Assembly: GCA_910576845.1 (NCBI GenBank)
Contig: CAJTJA010000034.1
Location: 1-25,158 of the forward strand
Length of the DNA stretch: 25,158 nt
Reading direction: 5' to 3'
Source: an uncultured Oscillibacter sp.
GTDB lineage: Bacteria; Bacillota; Clostridia; Oscillospirales; Oscillospiraceae
Below the pieces are notes generated by a model that had not been told where the DNA came from, searched no databases, and worked only from the letters and a program-made list of their open reading frames with translations. Each line of letters opens with the position of its first letter. Positions within the stretch are counted from its first letter, which is position 1. Made by a program: the position numbers and the translations under genes. Below, piece after piece: positions 20,394-25,158 of this stretch.

Positions 20394-20422
20394 ATCATAA
20401 AACCGTAATCACGGATTGTCAA
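20394..20422 (-). promoter_or_regulatory. Leftward early promoter of the lysogeny region
   Basis: On the minus strand TTGACA (20422-20417), 17-bp spacer, TATGAT (20399-20394). The spacer contains CCGTAATCACGG, so binding there would block the polymerase. Confidence 0.85.
20403..20414. promoter_or_regulatory. Operator-like dyad in the early promoter spacer
   Basis: CCGT-AATC-ACGG. Related CGTAAT half-sites recur at 20434 and 20453, before the repressor start, and TTACGG in reverse at 20379. The series suggests several repressor sites controlling both directions. Confidence 0.6.
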
Positions 20423-20488
20423 GCAATATTGTGCGTAATAATGTATTTTGTACGTAATTCCCAAATCTAAATTAAGGAGCCACTTTGC

Positions 20489-20812
20489 ATGAATAAGGAA
20501 TTTTTTGTACAAAATGTCAAAGAGCTCTGCCTGAAACAAGGAATCAAACCCACCAACGCCTGCAAAGAAAGCGGCGTAGGCGGCAGCTTCCTAAGTGACA
20601 TCAGCCGAGGACAAACGCCTTCCGTGGCAAAAGTCCAGCTCCTAGCCGAATATCTCGGCGTCACCACCAGTGTGCTCTTAGGCGAAGAAAAGCCCACCCC
20701 CGTTTCTGAGCGTGAGCTTGCGCCGGAGTTCGTCCAAATCTTTGAGCAGTTGAGTGTAGAAGAACAAATTTCCATTGTGAAACAGATGAAGGGCCTCCTG
20801 GCAAAGGATTGA
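20489..20812 (+). CDS. XRE-family repressor (CI-like, short)
   Basis: 107 aa, ATG with AAGGAG about 10 nt upstream. HTH at residues 8-60 (FVQNVKELCLKQGIKPTNAC, FLSDISRGQTPSVAKVQLLA, EYLGVTTSVLLG). The C-terminus (APEFVQIFEQLSVEEQISIV, KQMKGLLAKD) is a short helical oligomerisation region rather than a LexA-type peptidase, so induction would not be by RecA-stimulated self-cleavage. Divergent from the Cro-like operon across the operator sites; probably the lysogeny repressor. Confidence 0.88.
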   Translation: MNKEFFVQNVKELCLKQGIKPTNACKESGVGGSFLSDISRGQTPSVAKVQLLAEYLGVTTSVLLGEEKPTPVSERELAPEFVQIFEQLSVEEQISIVKQMKGLLAKD

Positions 20813-20825
20813 CAAAACTTGATTA

Positions 20826-20854
20826 TTGACTTTGCCTCTTCCGGGGCATATATT
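20826..20854 (+). promoter_or_regulatory. Promoter of a candidate antitoxin RNA
   Basis: TTGACT (20826-20831), 17-bp spacer, TATATT (20849-20854), just after the repressor stop. Confidence 0.75.
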
Positions 20855-20860
20855 AAAGGT

Positions 20861-20943
20861 CAGACGGTAAGAGTGAGATTATGTGTTTCACTGTTTACTA
20901 ACAGCGAACCCCCCGGGAGAGGCGACTCCCGAGGGGTTCTTTT
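20861..20943 (+). ncRNA. Candidate ~83-nt small RNA, convergent with a 30-aa toxin-like gene
   Basis: Between the promoter above and a strong terminator (GAACCCC..GGGAG / CTCCC..GGGGTTC, then TTTT, 20906-20943). It contains only a 6-codon ORF without a ribosome binding site. It ends 7 nt before the stop codon of the toxin-like peptide on the other strand, so the two 3' ends would overlap, as in type I toxin-antitoxin pairs. Confidence 0.65.
20906..20943 (+). terminator. Terminator shared by small RNA and toxin-like gene
   Basis: Stem GAACCCC/GGGGTTC plus inner GGGAG/CTCCC, followed by TTTT on the + strand. On the minus strand the stem is equally strong but the U-tract is poor. Confidence 0.85.
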
Positions 20944-20949
20944 CAGGTG

Positions 20950-21042
20950 TTAGTCTTGCGGGTTTGTGTCCAGCCATTTACAAACGAAATAGGCGATTAG
21001 GTTTGCCATGACAGAAGCCATGGGGGAAACCGTGTACTCCAC
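20950..21042 (-). CDS. 30-aa membrane peptide, type I toxin-like
   Basis: GTG start with AGGAGG 11 nt upstream. MEYTVSPMASVMANLIAYFV, then CKWLDTNPQD: one membrane helix followed by a short polar, aromatic tail. The ASxxANLIAYxxCK pattern resembles type I toxins of clostridial prophages, such as the Clostridioides difficile CD0956.2/CD0977.1 type. An extended -10 (TGA TATGAT, 21094-21086) lies 50 nt upstream. The convergent small RNA supports a toxin-antitoxin pair. Confidence 0.7.
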   Translation of the reverse strand: MEYTVSPMASVMANLIAYFVCKWLDTNPQD

Positions 21043-21091
21043 GCTGTTCACTTCCTCCTATTGCGGAAGAACCAATAGCATGTGCATCATA

Positions 21092-21238
21092 TCACGTTTT
21101 TTTACAAGAATCTATCTTTTGGGCTAAAATGTCTTTCATCCGTTGAATAATGGCAGCTTGATCAGCCGCTGAAAGCTTTTCAAACAGCTCGGCGGCTCCG
21201 GCAGCATTGACTTGGGGCTTGCGGCTTTTTTTATTCAT
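21092..21238 (-). CDS. 48-aa protein, unknown function
   Basis: ATG at 21238, GGGAG about 9 nt upstream. Basic start (MNKKSRKPQVNA), then AAELFEKLSAADQAAIIQRM, KDILAQK, which resembles the C-terminal helices of the repressor at 20489 (IFEQLSVEEQISIVKQMKGLL). It may be a stand-alone oligomerisation partner of that repressor or a remnant of another repressor. Its stop codon overlaps the extended -10 of the toxin-like gene. Confidence 0.6.
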   Translation of the reverse strand: MNKKSRKPQVNAAGAAELFEKLSAADQAAIIQRMKDILAQKIDSCKKT

Positions 21239-21239
21239 G

Positions 21240-21600
21240 GGGTGCAGCTCCCTTCATCAAATAATTACCACCGGCGGCGGGGCCATTATATCACATTTTT
21301 CCTGAAATGTCCTTGAAGTGTGTCGAAATATTTGGAATTTTACAAAAAAACAGACTGTGTCTAAGTTACATATAACTTTCAAAAAACGCAATACGCTGTT
21401 TTAAGAAGGGAGCCTGCTCCCAGGCTTCAGAAATCCCACGCTTGTACCCGGGGCCAGCCTGGAGCGTGTTATACCGGATTTGTCCCACAAATGCGCGGCT
21501 TCCCTACCCGGCAGGTATCTTGTCTGGTTATTCTATTTTTACCCTTTCATTTCCATCATTCTCAACTATTCAGGCTTCATTCCAGTTTTTGAAGTCCATG
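21240..21600. other. AT-rich gap without a confident gene
   Basis: No ORF with start signal. Contains AAGGGAGCCTGCTCCCAGGCTTC and CACGCT...AGCGTG hairpins around 21406-21470, of unknown role. Confidence 0.4.
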
Positions 21601-21611
21601 GTTGATAATAT

Positions 21612-21652
21612 ATCTACAAATGAGTAGATCGCTAATAATTATCTACATCTAC
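21612..21652. promoter_or_regulatory. Operator-like array of ATCTAC half-sites
   Basis: ATCTAC (21612-21617), inverted GTAGAT (21624-21629), then tandem ATCTAC ATCTAC (21641-21652), followed by a TATAGT -10-like box at 21659-21664. Located 47 nt before the broken XRE gene, so probably its own operator. Confidence 0.65.
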
Positions 21653-21698
21653 AAATTTATAGTTTTTTGCAAGATACACCAAAGGAGATAGAGTAAAT

Positions 21699-21928
21699 GT
21701 GTACAACTCTAACCGTGTATCCGAACGAATCAAGAGTTTAGCCAAAGAACGAGGAATGCCTGTAAAAAGGTATTAGAAGCATCCAATTTAAACTACAATA
21801 TGATGACTCACATGAAAACCTCCATACAGGCGGACAACCTTGCGAAGCTCACCGACTACCTGGATTGCTCCGTGGACTATCTACTGGGAAGGACCGATGT
21901 ACCGGAGGTTAACCAGCACCTTGACTAA
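21699..21928 (+). pseudogene. Second XRE-type repressor, frameshifted
   Basis: GTG start with AAAGGAG 11 nt upstream. The first 25 codons (VYNSNRVSERIKSLAKERGM, PVKR) stop at TAG 21774-21776. Adding one A to the five-A run 21764-21768 restores LEASNLNYNMMTHMKTSIQA, DNLAKLTDYLDCSVDYLLGR, TDVPEVNQHLD, a complete HTH_3 protein of about 76 aa. A clean single-base break in an otherwise sound gene. Confidence 0.75.
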
Positions 21929-22011
21929 GATGTGGACCATGCCCCCAAGAATCCGGGTGGCCCAATAGAACAATGTGATCACGCCCCTGTGCAGGGGCAA
22001 AAAATAAAAAA

Positions 22012-22028
22012 GTGTCCAGATTGGACAC
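22012..22028. promoter_or_regulatory. 17-bp dyad upstream of the cargo gene
   Basis: GTGTCCA-GAT-TGGACAC, ending 2 nt before AGGAGG of the cargo gene. A near-identical dyad lies at 22879-22895. An operator or an RNA hairpin that hides the ribosome binding site are both possible. Confidence 0.65.
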
Positions 22029-22040
22029 AGGAGGAAATTT

Positions 22041-22694
22041 ATGTATTGCAATAAGTGTGGAAAAGAAATGCCAAATGATAGTCATTTTTGCCCTTCGTGC
22101 GGAGCAAAGAACGTGCAAGAAGATAGCGTTACCCAAAATTTGAATGATATCCCTACGCAAGTGGTAGCTGACCGAACAACAACTATTTTTAAAAAGAAGG
22201 GGCTTACTCCTCCAATGCTCGCCGGAATCGTTATTCTCGCCACAGTGATTGCTTTTGCTCTTGTGTACTTGGTTAGTCATCCTAAAATTACAGCGGAATC
22301 AGTGACAATTTCACAGTTGTACAACACAGATTTAGGTGTTGGTTTAAGGCTAAATACACCCAAAAGCAAGGTTGATCAATTGCTTGGAAAGCCTGAATCT
22401 TACGAAGACAGCTACCTCTACTCCGATACTTATTTATATGCAAACTATAAGAATGGAAAGCTGATTTCCATGTATATAGAATATCCAAATGATAGATGGA
22501 TAACCGCAAAGAATACAGCAGTTGAAACAACTACTGATGATCTTATTAATCGCTTTGGAGAACCAACTTCCATTGAACATGATGATAAATGGTGGTATTA
22601 CACTACTGGTTACACCATAACTGGATTTGAAATCAACCAGTATAGTCAAGATGTTATGAGTATATTTATCTACGATCAAAGAGAGGTGAGCTAA
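22041..22694 (+). CDS. Zinc-ribbon membrane protein, cargo gene
   Basis: 217 aa, ATG with AGGAGG 7 nt upstream. Residues 1-25: zinc ribbon (MYCNKCGKEMPNDSHFCPSC). Residues about 50-80: a single membrane helix (PPMLAGIVILATVIAFALVY). Residues 95-217: an extracytoplasmic domain with two SmpA/OmlA- or BLIP-like beta repeats (LNTPKSKVDQLLGKPESYED and TTDDLINRFGEPTSIEHDDK, each followed by aromatic strands). It is AT-richer than the tail genes and stands alone, as expected of a late-acquired moron. Function unknown; a host-surface or stress-related role is inferred only from topology. Confidence 0.75.
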   Translation: MYCNKCGKEMPNDSHFCPSCGAKNVQEDSVTQNLNDIPTQVVADRTTTIFKKKGLTPPMLAGIVILATVIAFALVYLVSHPKITAESVTISQLYNTDLGVGLRLNTPKSKVDQLLGKPESYEDSYLYSDTYLYANYKNGKLISMYIEYPNDRWITAKNTAVETTTDDLINRFGEPTSIEHDDKWWYYTTGYTITGFEINQYSQDVMSIFIYDQREVS

Positions 22695-22711
22695 AATTAA
22701 TGCCTCACCTC
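22683..22711. terminator. Hairpin over the cargo gene stop
   Basis: GAGGTGAG / CTCACCTC with a 13-nt AT-rich loop containing the stop codon. No U-tract, so a weak terminator or mRNA-stabilising structure. Confidence 0.5.
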
Positions 22712-22874
22712 CACATGGTCCAATGGCCCGACAGCGGCTTTGGCGTCCAGGTTCCCAAAGAATTCGCAGATCGGCATGCAGGAAAACGATGAGGTGGAGA
22801 TTTTCTGTCAGGAGGACAAGGCCATGATCCGCAGGGCCTCCGGCTAGCGGCGGGAGGCTGAGGCCAATCAATAA
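22700..22874 (+). pseudogene. AbrB/MazE-type antitoxin relic
   Basis: First frame: MPHLHMVQWPDSGFGVQVPK, EFADRHAGKR, stop. Second frame: GMQENDEVEIFCQEDKAMIR, RASG, TAG, RREAEANQ, stop. Together they make a swapped-hairpin antitoxin-like domain (VPKEFADRLGMQENDEVEIF pattern) with one frameshift and one in-frame stop. No toxin partner remains next to it. Confidence 0.6.
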
Positions 22875-22899
22875 GCCGGTGTCCAAGTTGGACACCGGC
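22875..22899. promoter_or_regulatory. 25-bp dyad downstream of the cargo region
   Basis: GCCGGTGTCCA-AGT-TGGACACCGGC. Its inner 17 bp differ from the dyad at 22012-22028 only at the two central bases. It lies 7 nt before the -35 box of the antitoxin-RNA promoter. Confidence 0.65.
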
Positions 22900-22906
22900 G
22901 GAGTGC

Positions 22907-22935
22907 TTGACAATTTCACATAGAGCGGTTATACT
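22907..22935 (+). promoter_or_regulatory. Strong promoter of the candidate antitoxin RNA
   Basis: TTGACA (22907-22912), 17-bp spacer, TATACT (22930-22935). Confidence 0.85.
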
Positions 22936-22941
22936 GAACTT

Positions 22942-23042
22942 TAGAAAGGGCGTTGCCGGTAGACGGTTGGCCCCTACGAGTCAGATTACTTGCAAAGAAG
23001 TAACCACCACGGTTGGAGCCTGGGGCGGTTACTTCTTTTTAT
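22942..23042 (+). ncRNA. Candidate ~100-nt antitoxin RNA of a type I system
   Basis: Transcript from the promoter above to a terminator formed by GAAGTAACC (22997-23005) and GGTTACTTC (23027-23035) plus TTTTTATT. No coding region with a start signal. Its 3' end overlaps the last codons of the 28-aa peptide gene on the other strand, the geometry of txpA/RatA and bsrG/SR4 in Bacillus. Confidence 0.75.
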
Positions 23043-23043
23043 T
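22997..23043. terminator. Bidirectional terminator shared by antitoxin RNA and toxin mRNA
   Basis: Nine-bp outer stem; TTTTTATT follows on the + strand and TTTGC on the minus strand. The stop codon of the toxin-like gene is in the stem. Confidence 0.8.
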
Positions 23044-23115
23044 GACCGCAATGAAAAGGCCGATAATACCGATGATAGCAAGCGTGTACCGGAACAGTTC
23101 ATTGTATGTAACCAT
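23029..23115 (-). CDS. 28-aa membrane peptide, type I toxin-like
   Basis: ATG at 23115 with AAGGGGGG about 8 nt upstream. MVTYNELFRYTLAIIGIIGL, FIAVNKKK: polar N-terminus, one membrane helix, basic end, the shape of holin-like/TxpA-type toxins found in Firmicute prophages. The convergent RNA with strong promoter and shared terminator makes the toxin-antitoxin reading likely. The toxin promoter was not clearly found; a leader of 100 nt or more is possible. Confidence 0.75.
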   Translation of the reverse strand: MVTYNELFRYTLAIIGIIGLFIAVNKKK

Positions 23116-23283
23116 TGGGCAGCCCCCCTTTTCATGAGACCAAGGGGAAAGAAATTGTCCCCTGTCAGGAGAGCCAACCGTCCGCCGTTACCGGCAGCGC
23201 TGAAAGATTGTTCTTTCCTATTTCCTAAAATGCCACAGTCTTTCCCAAAAGCAATTGAAACCGCAAGGAGAGGAGGTATTCCC
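23116..23283. other. Toxin leader region and space before the integrase
   Basis: No ORF with start signal. GCCAACCGTCCGCC..TTACCGGCAGC (23173-23198) is an inverted, imperfect copy of GTTGCCGGTAGACGGTTGGC near the 5' end of the antitoxin RNA (22951-22970), so both transcripts would carry a similar leader sequence. Confidence 0.45.
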
Positions 23284-23336
23284 ATGAAGCTCCCCCAGCC
23301 CCAAAACTGCCCTCGGGCCGCTGGTACGTCCAGGTC

Positions 23337-24302
23337 ATGGTGGACGGCCGCCGGAAGGGGCGGACCTTCGACACGGAAAAAGAGGCGGTCTACTGGGCCG
23401 CCGGCATCAAGACACGGGCTAAGGAGGCGGAGAAATCCCTCCTCAGCCTGACGGTGGCAGCGGCAGTGGACCGCTACATCGAATCCAAGGACGCCGTGCT
23501 CTCCCCTTCTACCATTAAGGGTTACAGGCAGGTAAAAGGCAACCTGATGGGCGGTATTGCCTTGGTAAAGATCGGAGACCTGACCCAGGAGAATGTCCAG
23601 CGGTGGGTGAACGGCCTGGCCCGGGAAAAATCCCCCAAGACGGTTTCCAACGCCCACGGTCTCCTCAGCACCGTACTGAAGGAGTATCGTCCCTCCATGG
23701 CCTTGCGGACCACGCTGCCCCAGAAGGTCAAGCCGAATATTCAGATTCCGTCGGAGGCGGAGCTTCGAGCTATTCTGGCCGCCGCCAGAGGGGCGAAGCA
23801 TGAGATTCCCATTGTGCTGGCAGTGTGGATGGGGCTGCGGCAGTCGGAGATTTTGGGATTAACCTGGGACTGTGTAGACGGAGATACCCTGCACATCCGG
23901 CGGGCCATCGTCATGGGCGAGAACGGCCCCGTGGAGAAGGGGACCAAGACCTACAGCGGGACCCGTGCGCTCCATCTGCCGGAGTATCTGAGGCGTCTGC
24001 TGGAGGCGGCGCCGCACAGAGGACAGCATATTGTGCGAATGTCGGGGAAAGCAATCTACAGCGGTTTTTCCCGCATCTGTGAGAAGGCGGGAGTACCGCA
24101 TTACCGATTTCATGACCTCCGGCACACCAACGCCTCTATCATGCTGGCGTCGGGGATCCCGGATAAGTACAGCATGAAGCGGATGGGACACGCCACCAAC
24201 AACATGCTTAAAACGACATACCAGCATGTCATCAAGGAGCGGGAGGCCGAATACGATCAGCAGATAGACGACTATTTCAAGGACTTACTGCCACCGGACT
24301 AA
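23337..24302 (+). CDS. int: Tyrosine site-specific integrase, N-terminus frameshifted
   Basis: 321 codons in the main frame, beginning VQVMVDGRRKGRTFDTEKEA-like (AP2-type arm-binding strand region). Core-binding domain at about residues 40-130 (PSTIKGYRQVKGNLMGGIAL); catalytic domain with GLRQSEILGL (Arg I), HDLRHTNAS (His-x-x-Arg), MGHATNNM (His) and TTYQHV (Tyr nucleophile), so catalytically complete. The genuine start is probably the ATG at 23284 (GGAGG upstream): MKLPQPQ, then one A missing from the run 23303-23306 shifts the frame before KLPSGRWYVQVMVDG. About 18 N-terminal residues are thus separated from the rest. Last gene of the element on this side. Confidence 0.93.
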   Translation: MVDGRRKGRTFDTEKEAVYWAAGIKTRAKEAEKSLLSLTVAAAVDRYIESKDAVLSPSTIKGYRQVKGNLMGGIALVKIGDLTQENVQRWVNGLAREKSPKTVSNAHGLLSTVLKEYRPSMALRTTLPQKVKPNIQIPSEAELRAILAAARGAKHEIPIVLAVWMGLRQSEILGLTWDCVDGDTLHIRRAIVMGENGPVEKGTKTYSGTRALHLPEYLRRLLEAAPHRGQHIVRMSGKAIYSGFSRICEKAGVPHYRFHDLRHTNASIMLASGIPDKYSMKRMGHATNNMLKTTYQHVIKEREAEYDQQIDDYFKDLLPPD

Positions 24303-24316
24303 ATCCGGTTTTTATG

Positions 24317-24333
24317 TGCAATTGCATATGCAA
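24317..24333. other. Overlapping palindromes after the integrase; possible attachment-region sites
   Basis: TGCAATTGCA (24317-24326) overlaps TTGCATATGCAA (24322-24333), 15 nt after the integrase stop in AT-rich DNA. The attachment core of such elements usually lies here, but the other end is outside the window, so the core cannot be identified. Confidence 0.4.
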
Positions 24334-24352
24334 ATTAATTCAATTTTTTTGC

Positions 24353-25158
24353 TTAAAATAAAATTTTAGGCGTATTTGCTCCAAGTTTTCCAAAATGCTT
24401 CCAAAACCGAAAAGCATTGAGGCCAAAGCAAAAGCCCCGTATCCATTGCAGATACGAGGCTTGCTGAAATGGTGGAGCGTCCGCAACCAACGGCGAACAC
24501 CGCGCATGACTTGAAACCGCGTTCTCAAAATGTTCCTCTATCTCGTCCAGCAGAATATCATCAATAGTAATCGGCCTGTCGCCTCCGTTGAGGATTAGCG
24601 TCATTCTATCGTCGTAGAGGTAGACGGCCCGGAGAAAGATATTCACCATTCCCCGGCGGTTGTTCTCGTCATTGACATTCCCTCGTTTCAGCGAATAGAG
24701 AAACGCTTTGATCTGTGGGGCGGTAAATGTGACCTGTTTCCCCATCTCGATGGCAAGCTGGCCCTGCAACTCGTCCTTTTCCTGCTTGCGCTTCTCGATG
24801 CGCTCGGCGATCATATCCACCGCCTGCCCACGCTCCAAGGCTTTCCAGAGGTTTTCTATGGCGGCGTCCACCTCTTGAATTGCCGCCTTGATGCGCTTGA
24901 TGGCGGAGCTATCATAGTCGGCCTCGCAAGCGGCGGCAACCGCAAGGGCGATTTTCTCAATGTTGCTGTCCGTCAACAGCTTGCGGCACTCCAAAACAAC
25001 CCTATCTTCAATTTTCTGCTTGTTGACAACTTTCTTTCGACAAATCTTTTTCTTGGCACTCTTGCAGGCGTAGTAGCGATAGGCCGTCCCTGATTTTCCT
25101 GTACCGCCGTAGCCGGTCATCATCTCCCGGCAGTAGCCGCAGAACAGCTTCGTTGTCA
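24353..25158 (-). CDS. Large serine recombinase, C-terminal part (partial at right edge)
   Basis: About 268 codons; continues beyond the window. Recombinase zinc-ribbon region LFCGYCREMMTG, YRYYACKSAKKKICRKKVVN, then the coiled-coil C-terminal domain (KRIKAAIQEVDAAIENLWKA, ERIEKRKQEKDELQGQLAIE) and the end-domain strand FLRAVYLYDDRMTLILNGGD, as in TndX/Tn4451-type large serine recombinases. The catalytic N-terminus is outside. After IEEHFENAV the sequence (HARCSPLVADAPPFQQASYL, then aromatic-rich) is unlike the family and runs across a terminator hairpin, so the natural end may have been altered. Confidence 0.88.
   Translation of the reverse strand, partial: TTKLFCGYCREMMTGYGGTGKSGTAYRYYACKSAKKKICRKKVVNKQKIEDRVVLECRKLLTDSNIEKIALAVAAACEADYDSSAIKRIKAAIQEVDAAIENLWKALERGQAVDMIAERIEKRKQEKDELQGQLAIEMGKQVTFTAPQIKAFLYSLKRGNVNDENNRRGMVNIFLRAVYLYDDRMTLILNGGDRPITIDDILLDEIEEHFENAVSSHARCSPLVADAPPFQQASYLQWIRGFCFGLNAFRFWKHFGKLGANTPKILF
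24424..24462 (-). terminator. Terminator within the last codons of the serine recombinase frame
   Basis: On the minus strand AAGCCTCGTATC / GATACGGGGCTT (one T-G pair), loop TGCAATG, then TTTGCTTT. Normally such a hairpin follows the stop codon. Confidence 0.75.

Noticed and set aside
24466..24530. tRNA or tmRNA 3' end suggested by CTCCACCA on the minus strand
   Set aside because: No T-loop at the required distance and no acceptor-stem partner; it is part of the recombinase frame.
1..25158. CRISPR array
   Set aside because: No regularly spaced repeats of 24-40 bp with unique spacers; repeats found are tape-measure duplication, hairpin repeats and short operators.

Overview
The window is most of one prophage-derived element in a high-GC Clostridia genome. 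Codon use, AGGAGG-type ribosome binding sites and the kind of phage suggest an Oscillospiraceae/Flavonifractor-like gut Firmicute; this is inferred from style, not from a marker gene. Positions 1 to about 14,270 are a leftward contractile-tail (PBSX/Xkd-type myophage) operon. In transcription order it carries a connector-like gene, an HK97 gp10-like neck protein, tail terminator, sheath, tube, an XkdN-type chaperone with a -1 frameshift extension, two tape-measure genes, LysM/XkdP, XkdQ, DUF2577, DUF2634, baseplate J, DUF2313 and the start of a tail fibre.

The tape-measure segment (4.9 to 10.3 kb) is the strangest part. Two tape-measure genes share an apparently identical block of about 1.29 kb but have different N-terminal coiled coils. 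Each has an antisense gene for a roughly 70-aa two-helix membrane protein at its 5' boundary, and a third such gene stands alone. Each small gene has its own sigma70-type promoter with a 17-bp spacer and its own intrinsic terminator. A leftover tape-measure ribosome binding site and short pieces of tape-measure coding sequence at the joints indicate repeated recombination in a tandem array of tape-measure/membrane-protein units.

Positions 14.3 to 19.9 kb hold a zinc-ribbon gene ending in a strong terminator, a replication-associated gene carrying an inserted repeat, a short rightward cassette (HTH protein and two small conserved-looking proteins), a ParA fragment, a DnaB-like helicase, a split replication initiator and small regulators. 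No terminase, portal, protease or major capsid gene is present between the replication region and the tail genes, where they normally lie. Six non-structural genes have single-base homopolymer frameshifts, while every tail gene upstream of position 13,771 is open. This fits a defective prophage or a tail-only (tailocin-like) element, with sequencing error in homopolymers as the main alternative for the frameshifts.

Positions 19.9 to 24.3 kb hold the lysogeny region: divergent XRE regulators around a leftward promoter with an operator in its spacer, two or three candidate type I toxin-antitoxin pairs (short membrane peptide plus oppositely oriented small RNA), a low-GC zinc-ribbon membrane cargo gene between two near-identical 17-bp dyads, a broken second repressor with operator-like repeats, an AbrB/MazE relic, and a tyrosine integrase. 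From 24.35 kb to the edge is the C-terminal part of a large serine recombinase on the other strand, so the element abuts another mobile element.

Four copies of a hairpin repeat (pyrimidine-rich arm, variable but perfectly paired stem, GGGACCCC-like tail) are scattered over the window. No tRNA, rRNA or CRISPR array was seen.
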